From: Arachnopeziza araneosa | Taxonomy: Eukaryota > Ascomycota > Leotiomycetes > Helotiales > Arachnopezizaceae | DNA length: 64,000 bases | Direction of reading: 5' to 3' | NCBI GenBank assembly: GCA_003988855.1 | Contig: QYAI01000001.1 | Location: forward strand, 744,001-808,000 | In this document: positions 23,471 to 35,906 of the stretch, piece after piece | How the letters are laid out: each line of letters opens with the position of its first letter | Numbering within the stretch: position 1 is the stretch's first letter | Position numbers and translations under genes: made by a program | Notes under the pieces: model-generated | Seen by the model: the letters and a program-made list of their open reading frames with translations, nothing else | Told to the model about the DNA's origin: nothing | The model's database searches: none

Positions 23471-24462
23471 GATTGCAATTGATATGGAGTATCAATGTGT
23501 GAGAGTCAATTGAACAATGTCTGGGAAATGTGGGTGGGTGTGTGTGTGTGTGTGTTGCCGGTCTCTATTTATTGACCAGACCCCCTGCGATAGCTCGTGG
23601 CCGACGAGCGAGAGGGGCGCAGGCAGCCCGCTTAGAGTGTGTGCAGTGTCTTTGTTTGGTGGCCCATGGCATGCCGCAGGATCCATGTCACATTCACTCG
23701 GTCGCTCAATCAATATCCAATCTCCAATCTCCAAAAGGCCAAAGCAGCTCGCTGCCCAACAGGATTGAGTTGCTCGGATCCTTCCGTTCCCTCGTGCGAC
23801 AACGACGAGGCTTGACTCCGATGTGGTTGTCGAACAAGTGCACTCACTCCCTTCCATTGCTGTTGGTACAGTGCCTTTGGGAAAGAAAACCAAAAAGGCT
23901 CCGAATTGACAATGACGCCGGTGGCTTTGTCCATCCAGGGATGGCACCGAGGTGGACGAAGAAAGAATTAATTCTTCTCGAGAATTTTTCTGGAGCCCCC
24001 AATCATGATCCGACGTCCGAATCCCTTCCAAAGCCGAGGCTCAGCAAACTTTTATGCCGATGCCGTTTCTTAGAGGTAGAAAGGGGACCGGAAATCAAGC
24101 AAGAGTCATGTCAACCTTTCATTACCTCTGTATTCAGAAGGCTGTTGTTATCAAAGGATTTGGCCGTCTCCAAATCAACGTGACATCACCTTTGCCGAGG
24201 AGCATCCGAGAGATATCAAAACTATCTTTAGATACTTTCATAGGATCCGAGTTCCATAGTCTCAGATGGCTTTCATCTGCGAGCTTACTTTATTCTCTAT
24301 TGTGCAATCCCATCTCGCTTAACCCCTTTCCCTCTGTCTGTGTTGATTTCATGGGAGAACCCAATGAAACAAGTGCAATACTGTATGGCCAGAGGACGGG
24401 TTGCAGAGACGATATACGCGATCGCAAACATACTTGTTCGACTCACTACCTCTCAGAGTCCT
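23471..24462. other. Promoter of DHA1 transporter and 3' side of inositol transporter
   Basis: This contains a TG microsatellite just upstream of the DHA1 start. Frames up to 217 codons occur on both strands (23530-24183 plus, 23492-24031 minus), but they translate the repeat and show no family features. I treat the stretch as regulatory and untranslated. Confidence 0.5.
23539..23554. repeat. (TG)8 microsatellite in promoter
   Basis: Eight perfect TG units, preceded by TGGGTGGG. It lies about 70-85 bp upstream of the DHA1 transporter start codon, so length changes could affect its promoter. Confidence 0.85.
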
Positions 24463-26263
24463 TTAGCCCTCACTAATACCCCAGCCATTTGCCAGTAACG
24501 CTCCTGTCTCCTCTAAACTCAAGCCATTCGTCTCAGGGTATATCCGCCAAATACAAAACCATCCTATGATACAAACGCCAGCGTATATAACGAAAGTCAA
24601 TGGAGGGCTAAAGAACTCCATCATGGGCAGGAAAGTCAAACCAACCACAAAGTTGGCCCCCCAATTCGTGCTCGTTGATATACTTGAGCCAAGAGAGCGA
24701 ACATTGAGAGGAAACAGTTCACTCTGCATCCAAGGCACGTTTCCCAGCCCCAATGCGTATGAACCAACATATAGCATCACGCTGGCGAGCACGAGGAGAG
24801 GAGCGAACCGCTGTGAGAGTGGTATTGCATCATAAGCTTCAGGAGTAGATGATGGATTCTCTGAGTTGAGGTCGGAAGGTAAATTAATGAATACGAACCC
24901 TCCGCTGCAGAGAAGGAGGCCGACTGCCATAATTGGAATAGAATAAAGCAGTATACGGCGTCTTCCAACGCGGTCGATCAAGAAAAGAGCGACACATGTC
25001 ATTAGGAAATTCGTGATCGCCACGGAGAGAGATGTCAGCGTGGGGCTCGCGAACCCAAGGAGCGTGAAGATTGTTGCTGAAAAGTACATCAGAGAGTTCT
25101 GTAGATAACAGTTAGTACGGAATAAGCGTTCTTTTTGGGGGGCTCTTACAAACCCACAGAGCTGCTGAAGGCCCTGCAGCAGGCAAGCAATGATGAGAGC
25201 TCTCCTGTTACTAGGCACCCTAAAAAGCTCTAGCCATGTGTCTTTTGAACCAGCAAGCCATTGAGTGTATCCTTTCTTCTGCGCATCTCTGAGACGACCG
25301 CGCCTGGCCTCCTCTTCTTCTCGAACTTCTGTCTCGATACCCCTCAAGATGCGGTCTATCATCCTCTGAATATCAATACCAGCACCAAACACTTTATCTA
25401 AAACAACTCTTGCATCATCACGCCGATTTACCATAACGAGCCAGCGTGGAGTCTCAGGCATAACTAGCATCACGAGACATTGAATTAGAGCAGGCAACGC
25501 ACCCAGGCCAACCAGCCATCGCCAACCGGTATTTGGATTTCCCCATTGAACAAACGCCCAGCCAACAACATATGCTACCACCTGGCCAAGAGTAATGAAT
25601 AGGACATTTAGAGTTACTAGGCGACCTCTGAAAGACGAAGGAGCAAGCTCCGCAATATAAAGCGGCGCAACGAAACTTCCAGCCCCAACCGCTAGCCCAA
25701 CTGCTGAGCGACCAGCGATCATACCAGCAACAGAAGATGTCAGTGCTTGCACGAGGGCCCCAAGAATGAAGGCTAGATCTGCAAGAAGTACAACCCTCTT
25801 CCTGCCCAGCTTATCCGCGAGGATTCCCGAGAGCGGTGAGACCAAGAGAGCAAACAAGGCTGTCGCAGATGTGATGAGCGACTTATCCAAGATCGTTAAA
25901 GGATGACCAAGAGAACCATTAATTGAGACTAATGTTGCACTGATGACACCTGTGTCATCTCGAAGCCCAATGTTAGTATGTTCTCTGTATTCAAGTGCAG
26001 AAAAACTCACATCCGAACAATAACCCACTAATACCAGCAGAGAAAGTGAGCAGCCACACGAAAATGCCAGGATGCCTCAGATTCTTCTCAAGCAATAGAG
26101 AGACGTCGCTCAAGTCTATTTCGTGACGTAGGTCATCTTCATCCCCATCCTCATGCCGCATGAGAGGCTCCTCCGCCGAGTCCGCCATATCTTCGAGAGC
26201 TATCGAGTGAGAAGCCGTGATTGAGGAATTGTGCCTGCCATAAGTGACAGCAGTTCCAAACAA
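24463..26263 (-). CDS. Myo-inositol / sugar transporter (MFS sugar porter)
   Basis: Sugar porter family symporter of the plasma membrane, most like fungal myo-inositol transporters (Itr1/Itr2). Three exons: 26011-26263, about 25152-25958 and 24463 to about 25097. The start MFGTAVTYGRHN is followed by an acidic cytosolic N-terminus (EDGDEDDLRHEIDLSDVS) and helix 1 ending GYDTGVIS across the first splice. Sugar porter signatures follow: ADKLGRKR, the PETPRWLV motif after helix 6, LQQLCGFNSLMYFSAT, DRVGRRR and the C-terminal PETNGLSLEE. Most substrate-contacting positions look conserved. The PESPR motif is PETPR here, as in several inositol porters. The substrate is inferred. A member of the same family with another polyol is possible. 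Confidence 0.9.
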
Positions 26264-26795
26264 GGCGTATTTTTCTTTGAAGGCTACGATTACGAAGCAG
26301 TAACAAGCAATCCCGCGAGAAGTGACCGTGCACGAGGCTTAACGAGGCTGTTCAGCCTCGGGCAAACCTCAATGAGTGGGACATCTCTTAGGTTGGCTTT
26401 GGTGAGCTGATGATGTGGATATAAGTGAGAAACCAAGTACATCACCAATGAGATCCGTTTTCTATGGTTTCCATTCTTTGTCATCATCAGAGGTCAATAG
26501 TAGTGTGGATTGGTAAATCACTAAGACAACGAGTAAGAAGATGGAAGTATTGCTGGGCAATTTATCTAAATTATCAGATCGTAGATACATTACAAGAATA
26601 GGCCCCCTCCCTTTCGTTTAATTTCTTGCTTTGTACATGTGAACATCTCGTCTACTCAAAGTAGAGCAGAGATGTGGTCTCGTCCTAACGCCATGCTTAA
26701 ATACCACCATCGGCTAAGTAACATGTCGAAATCATGCTGGAAAAAATAAGTATCGACATATTCCCAATTACTGAATTAGTTGCACCTTCGCGGCC
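26264..26795. other. Intergenic, promoter of inositol transporter
   Basis: This lies between the start of the inositol transporter and the 3' end of bud6. It is moderately AT-rich near 26560-26790, consistent with 3' sequence. Nothing else was recognised. Confidence 0.5.
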
Positions 26796-29700
26796 CTATA
26801 TATCGCCCTCAGTGGCGTCAACGCCCTCGGGGTTCTCAGTTGTGGCAGGTTCTTCGGGTGCAACAAAACCATTCTGTCTTTCCCAGACTTCTCTGCGGAT
26901 TTTATCGTCCTTTGCCTTTCTCGCACGCTCAACCTCCTCAAAGCCGCCACTCTTCTTCAGCTTCCCCTCATCTACAAAGCTGCCTAGCTCTTTCTGGAAC
27001 TCGCCACCTTGTCGACTCTCTAACTCTTTCTGTCGAAGCTTCTCAGCTCTCTCAATCGCTTCAAGGCGATTCTCATGGTTCGGTTGCAGTGCACGAACTT
27101 CGCCTAGGACGCCCTCTTTCGCAAGAGCAGGGTCTGTAGTTGTGACGATATGGTTAAGGCCACGAGACAGACCTCGGCCTGAAGCAGCGCCGGGGGCATC
27201 CTTCATCTGTTCCTTGGTAGCTTGTTCCACTAGGGCGAAAGTTTGGGAGGCCTTTTCAAGGTCGTCCTGAAGATCAACCATTAAGTCTTCAATTTGTGTT
27301 ATGTCCTCACGGTCTTTACAGATCTTTTCTAGCTCCTTCTCCCAGATCTTGCTCCAGATTGGACGTTCGTGCTTCATAAACTCTTGCATTTTTGTGAGGT
27401 CCATGGTGCACTTGGAGATGTCTTTGGCGACTGTCTCAAGTTGTCGGGGCAAGGGACGGACACCACGCAAAACAACATCTTTGCGAAGATCTTCAACGAG
27501 GTCTTGCAGATCATCGACTTGGCCAACGAGTCTATCCGAGTCTTCCTCTACGGTCTTCCTGCCCTTGTCTACATATGTACGCCCAGAGGTTCCATCCATA
27601 GGCGGCAACGTAGCCTTTTCAGAGACAGTCTTAACTGTGGTTGCAGCCTTGCGAATTGTAGTCATGCTATTCTGGATACTAGTCTCAAATGATGAATATG
27701 TCTGACGCATGACGGCAAGATCTCGACGGAGACTTGTGAGCTCGCGTTGTTGTGCCTGGCTGTCCATTTTTGAAGGGCTGATTAGAGTACTATTTGTCCT
27801 CGATTCGGCGTATGGATCTCTAGCGGATGTTGGTGGCGATACCTGTATACGTGCAATTTCTTTTGCAGTATCTTGCTGGCGATCGGATACTCGTTGTATG
27901 GCAACTTGCTGGTCATCTACTGCGGTTTTCACACCTTCAACTATCTTCTTGATTCCGCCCAACCCTTCATCAATATGACGCTTAACTTCATCAAGAACCT
28001 CAACGTTCAAGACCAAAACCGATCGGTCTTTAATATCATTAAGATCTTCCAGTTCATGGCGGACACCAGACACAGGATCTTGAATGTATATGTCAGGTAG
28101 ATCGACGCCGTTATTATGGGTGTTCCAAGCAAATTTTTCAATGAATGCAAGCTGTAGTCTTGCAATTGACAAGTCAGTATAACCACCCGCAAGAACAAAC
28201 TTTTTCACCTTCGTTTTGTATTGCAAGAAAAGAGTCAATTCTTTCCCCGGAGGAGGAGACAGTTCCGGGGTAAACTGCCTATCTCCTTTCGCTTCCGGAA
28301 GGCTTTGCTGGGTATAAGTTACACTTTGTTGGTGTTGCGGTACCGAAGGGAAATTGACAATTTCTTTGTCGTTTGGATCGGGGATGACAGCTACTGGAAT
28401 CGTGCTCGGTACTGGGAGAGCGTCAGATGGCGGGCCTTGCAATGTCGCACTCGGGGCGTCGAAGTTGACTGTTGGCTGCCGAACCATGTCCTCAGGAGTT
28501 TTAGCAGTGGGGCTGTCATCAGCACGCATGCTATCCGATGCCTCTAATACAGGGCCAGTAGCCCCTTCTTCTGATATCCGGGCTGTCTTGCGAGTTGGTG
28601 ATGCTTCTACGGCAAGTCGAGATGACTGCTGCCGTGTATGACGTGGGTCTCCCCTATTTTGAACGGCTCTCATTGACTCCCGAGCATCGTTTCGCCCTCT
28701 GTTGGGGATTGGGGAGTTCTGCGCTGGTGGGAGCATAGGTACAACTCCACTGGGCGAGGCACCAAGATGTTTAGAAATCTGATAGGCAGAGTATCTTCTT
28801 GAAGCTCTCCTCTCGAGATCACCCCCTCTTTGTAATGCTGCCAGAGCATTCTGTTGTTTCGGTGGAGGCGGCGGGGGTGGAAAATTGTCCATATTAACAT
28901 CTCCAAGGCCTGCTGTCGACGGTGTAACTTCTTGAAGATACGGAGGCAGGACTGGAATACTTTGCATGGTCGTACTGGACAGACTAGATTGTTCTGAGGA
29001 TACTGATTGCCGTGATTGGTCTCGCGCAAGCATTTCTCGTCGAGAGGACGATGCAGAGGACATTCTAGGAGGGATCCCGAAATCATTGGTGCTGGTCGTC
29101 CGCCTATCGTCTCCAAGGTCGTCCCTCGAGTAATTGTTATTTGCCAGACCTTGATCCAGCAGCGTCGTGAGACCCGTACCAGAACTGCTAACGCTACTAA
29201 CACTGCTGACACTGGTATTTCGTGGCACAGATGGATCGGCGGTATTCTCTTTAGATTTGTTCTGCCGAAGCTTTTGCTGCTTTCTTTTCAAGCCATGGAG
29301 AAGACTTATTATGATATCTCTTATTCGGGGCAAATATCTCTCCAAACTTTCCACACTTGCTTCCTGACTGAGGGTGGATTCCAGGATGTGGCGCAGAAGT
29401 TCAGGAACATTACCCAGATCCGATACATCAACGTTGATTGCAGTGAACGCTCTGCACGCAATATTGAATTCATATCCCAGTCGAACATAAACGTCGGAAA
29501 CTTGCGCGTCTGTTGCCTGGTGTCGAGACCATTGTGTTAGGGTCTCGAGGAGTTGTTTGGTGGCCACCAACAAGTGCGTCACGCTCTTTTCAATCTGTGA
29601 TAGAGGAGGTGCGTTCTGGCTACTCTGAGATGGTTGCCCAGTCTAAATTCCAAAACTTCACGTCAGCATTGCAACAAAATCAAGAGATACGAACGATCTT

Positions 29701-29924
29701 TGACACCAACGTACAGCGAAAGGATACTGCACAGGAGCACTCACATTCTGTCTCCTCCCACTGACACTACCATTTGGCACAGACTTCGCCGACGACATCG
29801 ACGCTCGTGGTTGTGATCCAGGCCCAGGCGAAATCACTCGCGCAGGAAGATTTGGCGGTGGTCCTGGATCTGCCGCTGGAGACCTTCGTTGAATCGTTCT
29901 CTGCGAGGTTGATGGTGCTTGCAT
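26796..29924 (-). CDS. bud6: Bud6/Aip3, actin- and formin-binding polarity protein
   Basis: Polarisome protein that binds actin and formins and helps nucleate actin cables at growth sites. Two exons, 29745-29924 and 26796-29642 (102-nt intron), give 1008 aa. The start MQAPSTSQRTIQRRSP leads to the conserved N-terminal region SQIEKSVTHLLVATKQLLETL and GYEFNIACRAFTAINVDV. A long Ser/Pro-rich, disordered stretch follows, with a short Pro run (PPPPPPP). The conserved C-terminal half includes LTLFLQYKTKVKKFVLAGGY and LPDIYIQDPVSGVRHELEDL, then a coiled-coil-rich region of about 450 residues. The last 100 residues are strongly charged. All are Bud6 landmarks. It runs divergently from the ataxin-2 homologue across a 2.4-kb gap. 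Confidence 0.95.
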
Positions 29925-32357
29925 TTTGGCAACTCGGCAGGTTTAGTGCGATGACTGTGTTCTAGCAAAAAATCATGCCGCTGTCTGGGGATTTCCAAGT
30001 TTCTTGATAGGGATGGTGTGATTGTACAAGCACGAAGGACAGGAGGTTCGGTGAAGTTTCGAGTGATTCTTGACCTTCTCCGTCTCAAAAGCCCGACATG
30101 GGGAAGTCCCCTTAGCGCGCCTTCCTTGCAATACCTAGCCTTGCTAGGGACACTGACCTACCTAACCGAAGAGGTTAGAAAAGTTACATGCACATTACTA
30201 CTACAAGTAGCACGAAGGCATGTTTGAAGATCAGTTGAAGCATAGTTCGCACGCAAATTCCTTTTACGAAAGAGTGAAGGAAGATCCAGGGAGGCATCAT
30301 GTTCTTTGCCATCTCTACGCACGCTGTTGACTGATCCAAGGGACGCTTCTCATTCGGGAATCTTTCTAGAAGCCGACCCGACTGGGTTGAATAAAGGTTG
30401 AGACGGGCTCTTGCTTGGAGTTGGGAAGAACACCTGCGTGGTATGAGCTGAGAGGGCGCATTTGCGACTTTTACTCACGAGTCACCCGTCTCTAATCTAG
30501 TCTAGTCCCTCGATGAGTTCCGATGTCCTTTTTTGCTGCTGCCCGACGATCTGTGTTCCCGACATGCTCCAGCATATTTAGCAATTCGTCATTGGCCAAG
30601 CTTATTCTCTCAGTGCCTGCGATTGGCTTTGCGAAAAAATCAGCCGCTTCACACCATTTTTAGAACTTCGAAATCTGGGGAGAGGGTTTACGGTAGCTAT
30701 GGTAAGGGTTGGAATAGCTTGAGACAGGCTGGTGAGCACGCACGAAAGAATGAGGCTGCAATAGTTTATGGGCCCCAATTATTGAACGGGTCCTCTAGGG
30801 CAGTAGCATTCTAGTCTTCTTAGTGTATCATTGTCTATGAGTAAGGTCGTTTCTGAGTAGGGTACATGACCATTTCTTTCAAGACGCAGCAAACCTCAAT
30901 TGTGGAGATTACGGTACAGAATGACGTGGAGATCGGGGAACTTTCCTTCTCTCTCTCTTGATACAATGGGAAGACAAGCGGAGACTTAGGATAAACATGG
31001 CGAGATATGCTAGACCACTACACACGAGAAAGGGATCAGATGAGAAGCACAAAAAGAAGAACAATAGCTCTCGGACTACCTTGATAGTTTGATGGTAGCT
31101 CGTCAACGGTACACCAAGTTCCCAAGACGCAAGCTCCCTCCAGCCCAAAAATCACTTCTTTTTGCTTTGGTCAGTCTTCAAACTGTAGCGCCTTACGAAA
31201 TCCCCCAAATCAATCCGCCTCATTCCCTCAAAAAGGAATCCCTCCCACCAGCCGAGCCCGAAAGCAGTTAGCACTTTGGCTCCCGAACAAGGGGATGAGC
31301 GAATTGACCGTGCTGTGTGAACTAAGTAGCCCGGCTCTGCTCTGCCTCGATCCGCCCTCTTCAATCTTTCCAACGACCCTGCACCTACTTGACTTCAACC
31401 TTTCCTCAGTCACTTGCTCTCCGCGACAATCCTGCCCTCACCCCCCATCCCTCCACGTCTGCTGCCAGCTGTGGTGCTTGATGGCCAGTGGTCGTGCTCG
31501 TTTGTGCATTTGATTGGGAGTGCAATCTTGAGGTGTCTTTCATTCTTCTTCTGCTGCTGCTGCTGCTGCTGCTGGTGCGTATTTTTTATCGTTGATAATT
31601 TTGAGGTTGCTCTGCTCGCGCACCATCGCTTCTAAGTTCTTCGGCCATCCGTAATTTGCGTCGTTTCCTCACCAAACACCAACCTCAACCACCAAAATTC
31701 CACACCTGAGATCGTCTGCTCGTGGAACGTCGGCGGAGGTGTAAAAAGAAAAGAGTAGGCCCATTCTACTCCGGTTCCCATTTCTTCTACCCAGGTGAGC
31801 CCCTTCCGACCTCCAGCCTCTTTTTTGACACCATTGTCTTCTGGAGCTCCAAGCTTCAAAACGCAGCCTTCCTGCATCGACCGCCATCTGCTGCGCTACA
31901 GCTCTTGCCCTATTGCGCACCTGCTAATGCTTCTTTGATCTGACAGACAAGATCATCTCCACTAGAGAACCTTGCTTGGCAAGTCTAGGGTGGTCACGAA
32001 ACATCCCCGACCTCACCTTGACCTTCTCTTTCGTCTTCATCTTCGGCGCGATTGTTCGCAATCCATGAACAATCTACATTGAAATATCAATCGAGAAGTA
32101 AGCACTCCGAATATGATTCCATACTTGTCTTGTGCTCCTGGGGGGTCGCTGGTCTGTCTCTTTCAGGGCGTCGCCGATTGGGCCAACCCTTGACTCCCAT
32201 CTAGCCCTGCCCAAGAGTGAACCTCATCTCTGCCACGACATGAATTTTCAATACATGCTGACCTTCTTGTCATAGACTTTAAGTATTCTGGATTCATTCC
32301 ATTCCATCCTCGAAGGCAACCAGCTCTAGTAATATCTATCTGGCCCACGTCTGGATC
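29925..32357. promoter_or_regulatory. 2.4-kb divergent intergenic region between bud6 and pbp1
   Basis: The left part is the bud6 promoter. The right part (about 31300-32357) is pyrimidine-rich and looks like a long transcribed leader of pbp1, with possible leader introns (for example a donor-like GTGAGC at 31795 and acceptor-like CTGACAG at 31941-31947). No coding exon was recognised in it, including no match to the Sm-like domain expected at the start of ataxin-2 proteins. A CTG repeat lies at 31551. Confidence 0.55.
31551..31574 (+). repeat. (CTG)8 repeat in the pbp1 upstream region
   Basis: Eight perfect CTG units in the pyrimidine-rich sequence about 0.8 kb upstream of the pbp1 start codon, probably in its leader or promoter. 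It is not in a coding frame that I can support. Confidence 0.85.
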
Positions 32358-35269
32358 ATGGTCCAGCCAAAGAAGGTTACCGACATGTCCAACGGAACCC
32401 CCAAATACACACAATCCAACATGGCCTTCCCACGAAAAGACACGTCTGATTCACGGGGAGGAAACCCAGTAAAGAATGAGGCTAGACAGAACGGTATGAT
32501 CACTATACCATCTACTGTGTAACCCAACTGACGATATCAGGCAATGCCAGTACGTTCCGCACAGACTCAGCCATATCTGGAGGTCGAAATCAGGGCGAGC
32601 GCACACTTCAAAGATGGATCCCCGAGGGTCCTGCTGATCTTGACGGCTCCTTAGAGTCAAGTCGGAATAAAGCTCCTACCGGTGGTAGCAGTGGACCCTG
32701 GGATCAATTTGCGGAGAACAAACGCCTGTTTGGAATCACTACAGATTATGACGAGAACATCTATACCACCGCCATTGACAAGAGTCATCCGCAGTATAAG
32801 CAACGCTTAGCCGAAGCTGATCGGAAGGCAAGAGAGATTGAACGTGTTGCTGCTACAAACTCACATGTAGCTGAAGAGCGTATCATGGATAATGTCGGCG
32901 GGGAAGAGAATGGAGCTGATGAGGAAGACAAGTGAGTATTATCTTGATCGTCACACTGCATCGACACCTAACGTTATTCTAGGTACAGCGGCGTTCACAG
33001 ACAACAGAACTTCCCACCATTGCCATCGTCAAATACCAAATACATGCCGCCTGCTCGACGAGCACCTACAGGACAGCCAACCGTCAGTGGAGCTCCTGTT
33101 GATCCTGCCATCATATCTTCTCAGCTTGCTCGTCCTGACAAGCCTGTCGCCGAGAAGCCAAAACCAGCAGCTATGCCTCCAAAACCACTAAAACCCGAAG
33201 TTTCTACACCCCCAACTACCGCAGAGTCAGGCTCGAATGCTACACCCGAATCGAAGCCGCTCGTCGTTGCTACGACGTCCTCTAGTCGCAATGCTTCTCC
33301 TCAGGTCAAGCCTGATGGAGTTCCAAATGCTACTGCAACTGTTGAGCGTGATGTTGCTACTGCGTTCAAAGGTTTCGCTGCCCAGCAAAGAAAGAATGTT
33401 GAGATTAGCCGCGTCACCAGAGCACGGAATGATAAAGAAATCAAGCTGAACGATCTGAAGAATTTTGCAAACAGCTTCAAACTTCATACCCCAGTCCCTT
33501 CCGATTTAGTTTCAATCATTGCAAAGGATCCTAAGAAACAAAAGGAGATCCAGGAAAAGGCACAGCGAAATGCTGAAGAAGCAAACAAAGCCAATAGCAC
33601 AGATGTCGTCAAGGCAGTAGTTCCTTCTAACTCTCAACCTTTACAGCGGCCAGCCGCTACAGCACATGTATCTACTCCTTCGAACGTCCCCAATCGACAG
33701 AGCAATGGTCGCAGTTCTGTATTTCAGGGTTCTTTCAGAGCACCTTCCCAGCCTCAGCCTCCTCAGCAGAATCGTGCAGCAGGAAACTTGGGGGCAAGAT
33801 TGAGAAACATTGAGCAAAATAAGCACACCCAGATGCCTCTAAATCCCATCCCTGTTCACGAGGCGAGGCTTCCTCCAACTGGTCCAGCCAGCACTGTTGA
33901 TCCAAACTTCTCCCGTCGTTCGAGCGGCGTTGCAAGTGCCCAGGGCGGTAGGCTAAATCCAAACAGTAGCGAATTCAGACCTAGCCCTCACGCTGCGACC
34001 TTCAGCCCTAACGGGAATCCAAGCACTGGCTCTAGCCCTAAATCCGCCGTCAATGCTGCAACTCCAGTCCCCGTTTCTCGTTCATTGATTCGACACAAGC
34101 CAGTTCCTGAGTCAGAACGTCGGTCAATCCAAGGCAAATTTGATGCATTGGAACAAATTAAAACCCTGAAGCCCCAACAAAATAGAGACTGGAAGGCTAC
34201 TGGCGGACTGAGACCAGCATATGACACTCCTCCGATCTGGAAGGCAGCAGGTGCTCTAGATGAGAAGCCAGACTCTCCAATCAAGTTGACGTACACTCAA
34301 CTGTTCGACTTGTCGCCCTTCCCAGCGCAGACAATGTCGCCACCGAACCCATCAACTTCCTTTCCACAAGTACCTCACCAACATCAACTACCAATACATT
34401 TGCAAGGAGCTCATAATTTGGTTCTTCGCCAGTCCCCACGCCAGCCACCAATGAGTCTTCATAATCAACATCCCCATGGGCCAACCCCATCTTTCAATGG
34501 TCATGATGATCATCGCATGATGCCATCTCATTCTGCCCAATCCTTTGCATCTCCTCGTCTTCAAAATGTTCCTATGGCATACCCATCTCCAATGAACCAA
34601 TCTGCTCAGATGGCATATAATCCAGCAATGATGCAGTATCCAGCTGCACCTCCGATGCAGGCCCAAATGCGTTCATTCTCTCAAAACCAGCAGTTCATTC
34701 CGCAGCAAGGCCCGATGGCTCCAATGATGATCCCGAACCCGGCCGGTACCTTTCTTACATCGCAAGGCATGGCACCAGGACCCCAAGTGATGTACCCACA
34801 ACCCTTTTTACCAGGCAATGGACATCCTCCGCCAATGCCGGGTGTAAATGGTTACCCAAGCCCAGGACGAAGTGCGCCGATGATGATTAATCAAGGATCT
34901 CAGCATGGTCATCAACAACCAATGTATGGTATGACCCCTGGTATGAGTCCCGGTCCTCAGTTTGGTGGTCCCATGTATCAGCAGCAGCAGCAGCCTGTGC
35001 AGAGTGAGTACTCGGAGCGTTATTCGTCATCTCTATCACTAACGCAAAAACAAGTGCCTATGCGTGGATTTGGTGGTCCAAATCAGTTTGGAACAAGCCC
35101 TCAACAAGTCCATCAGTTCGGACCACAACAAAATCGAAACAACCATCCAAGTAGCAACTATAACAATAATAAGGGTTTTCAGCACCAGCATCAGAACGGC
35201 CCTGGAAACAATCAGATCCCAACTGGTCCTCAAGCGCGCGGCCCTGAGGGCAGTGAGGAGACGAAATGA
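32358..35269 (+). CDS. pbp1: Ataxin-2 / Pbp1 homologue (LsmAD and PAM2)
   Basis: RNA-binding regulator of mRNA stability, poly(A) tail length and stress granules, acting with poly(A)-binding protein. Exons 32358-32493, 32541-32931 and 32983-35269 give 938 codons (937 aa). After a short N-terminus comes STFRTDSAIS and ERTLQRWIP. Then comes the LsmAD domain (WDQFAENKRLFGITTDYDEN to ADRKAREIE). A PAM2 motif, LNPNSSEFRP, for binding the poly(A)-binding protein follows. The C-terminal half is rich in Pro, Gln, Met and Asn with a QQQQQ run at 34978-34994, typical of the prion-like tail. The Sm-like domain that normally precedes LsmAD was not found upstream, so the start and N-terminus may be incomplete or unusual. 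It faces the alkyltransferase-like gene tail to tail. Confidence 0.9.
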
Positions 35270-35906
35270 AACCCTGTCCAATGTTCTATCAACAACAAAT
35301 ACCGGCGTCGATGCATTCGCATCATACAATTCTGCAGCACTATGTTAGCTGCAACCTTGATTGGTTCTTGCTACATATTTAAAGTCGATGCCTCTTTCCA
35401 GACGCTAAGACCTCGCTTGGATCAGCGCCACGAATGGTAGGCTGTCGGAGCACTTGGAATTTTGACGTCTTATCATGCCGTCTCAAGCACGCATGTCGGT
35501 GCGTTTTTCATTTTGCTTTCCCATGGGCAATCATTGTACATTTCATGGAGAGATCTGATTTTGTATCAGCAGAAATTGCCCACGAGCCACTCGAACTGCT
35601 CACACTCGGTTGGACAATCTGCACCCCATTGCAGGAAGGAAGGGAAGGACATCAGTATTACTCTAGTCGTCGAACACTGGGTCAATGCAAGCGGTGAAGC
35701 TGACCCGGCTGGCAGATTAGGGACGTTGATTTATGGGAATTCTTGTGGATGGAACCTTGGCATTCAAAAATCAGATACCTTGTGCTCTGATGACATGTAT
35801 CGCAGCAGCTATAGGTCTATAAGCTTCTTCCCACCACTCTTTCAGATCTTGTGACGTCTTGATTGCAATTGACAGGTTTTATTTTTCAAATGCTTAAAAC
35901 TTGTCT
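35270..35906. other. Intergenic between convergent genes
   Basis: 3' regions of pbp1 (+) and the alkyltransferase-like gene (-). Two overlapping frames of 87 and 130 codons on the plus strand show no family features. Nothing else was seen. Confidence 0.45.

Noticed and set aside
23492..24183. Overlapping frames of 179 and 217 codons in the DHA1 promoter
   Set aside because: They translate the TG repeat and have no family or membrane features. They are antisense to each other.
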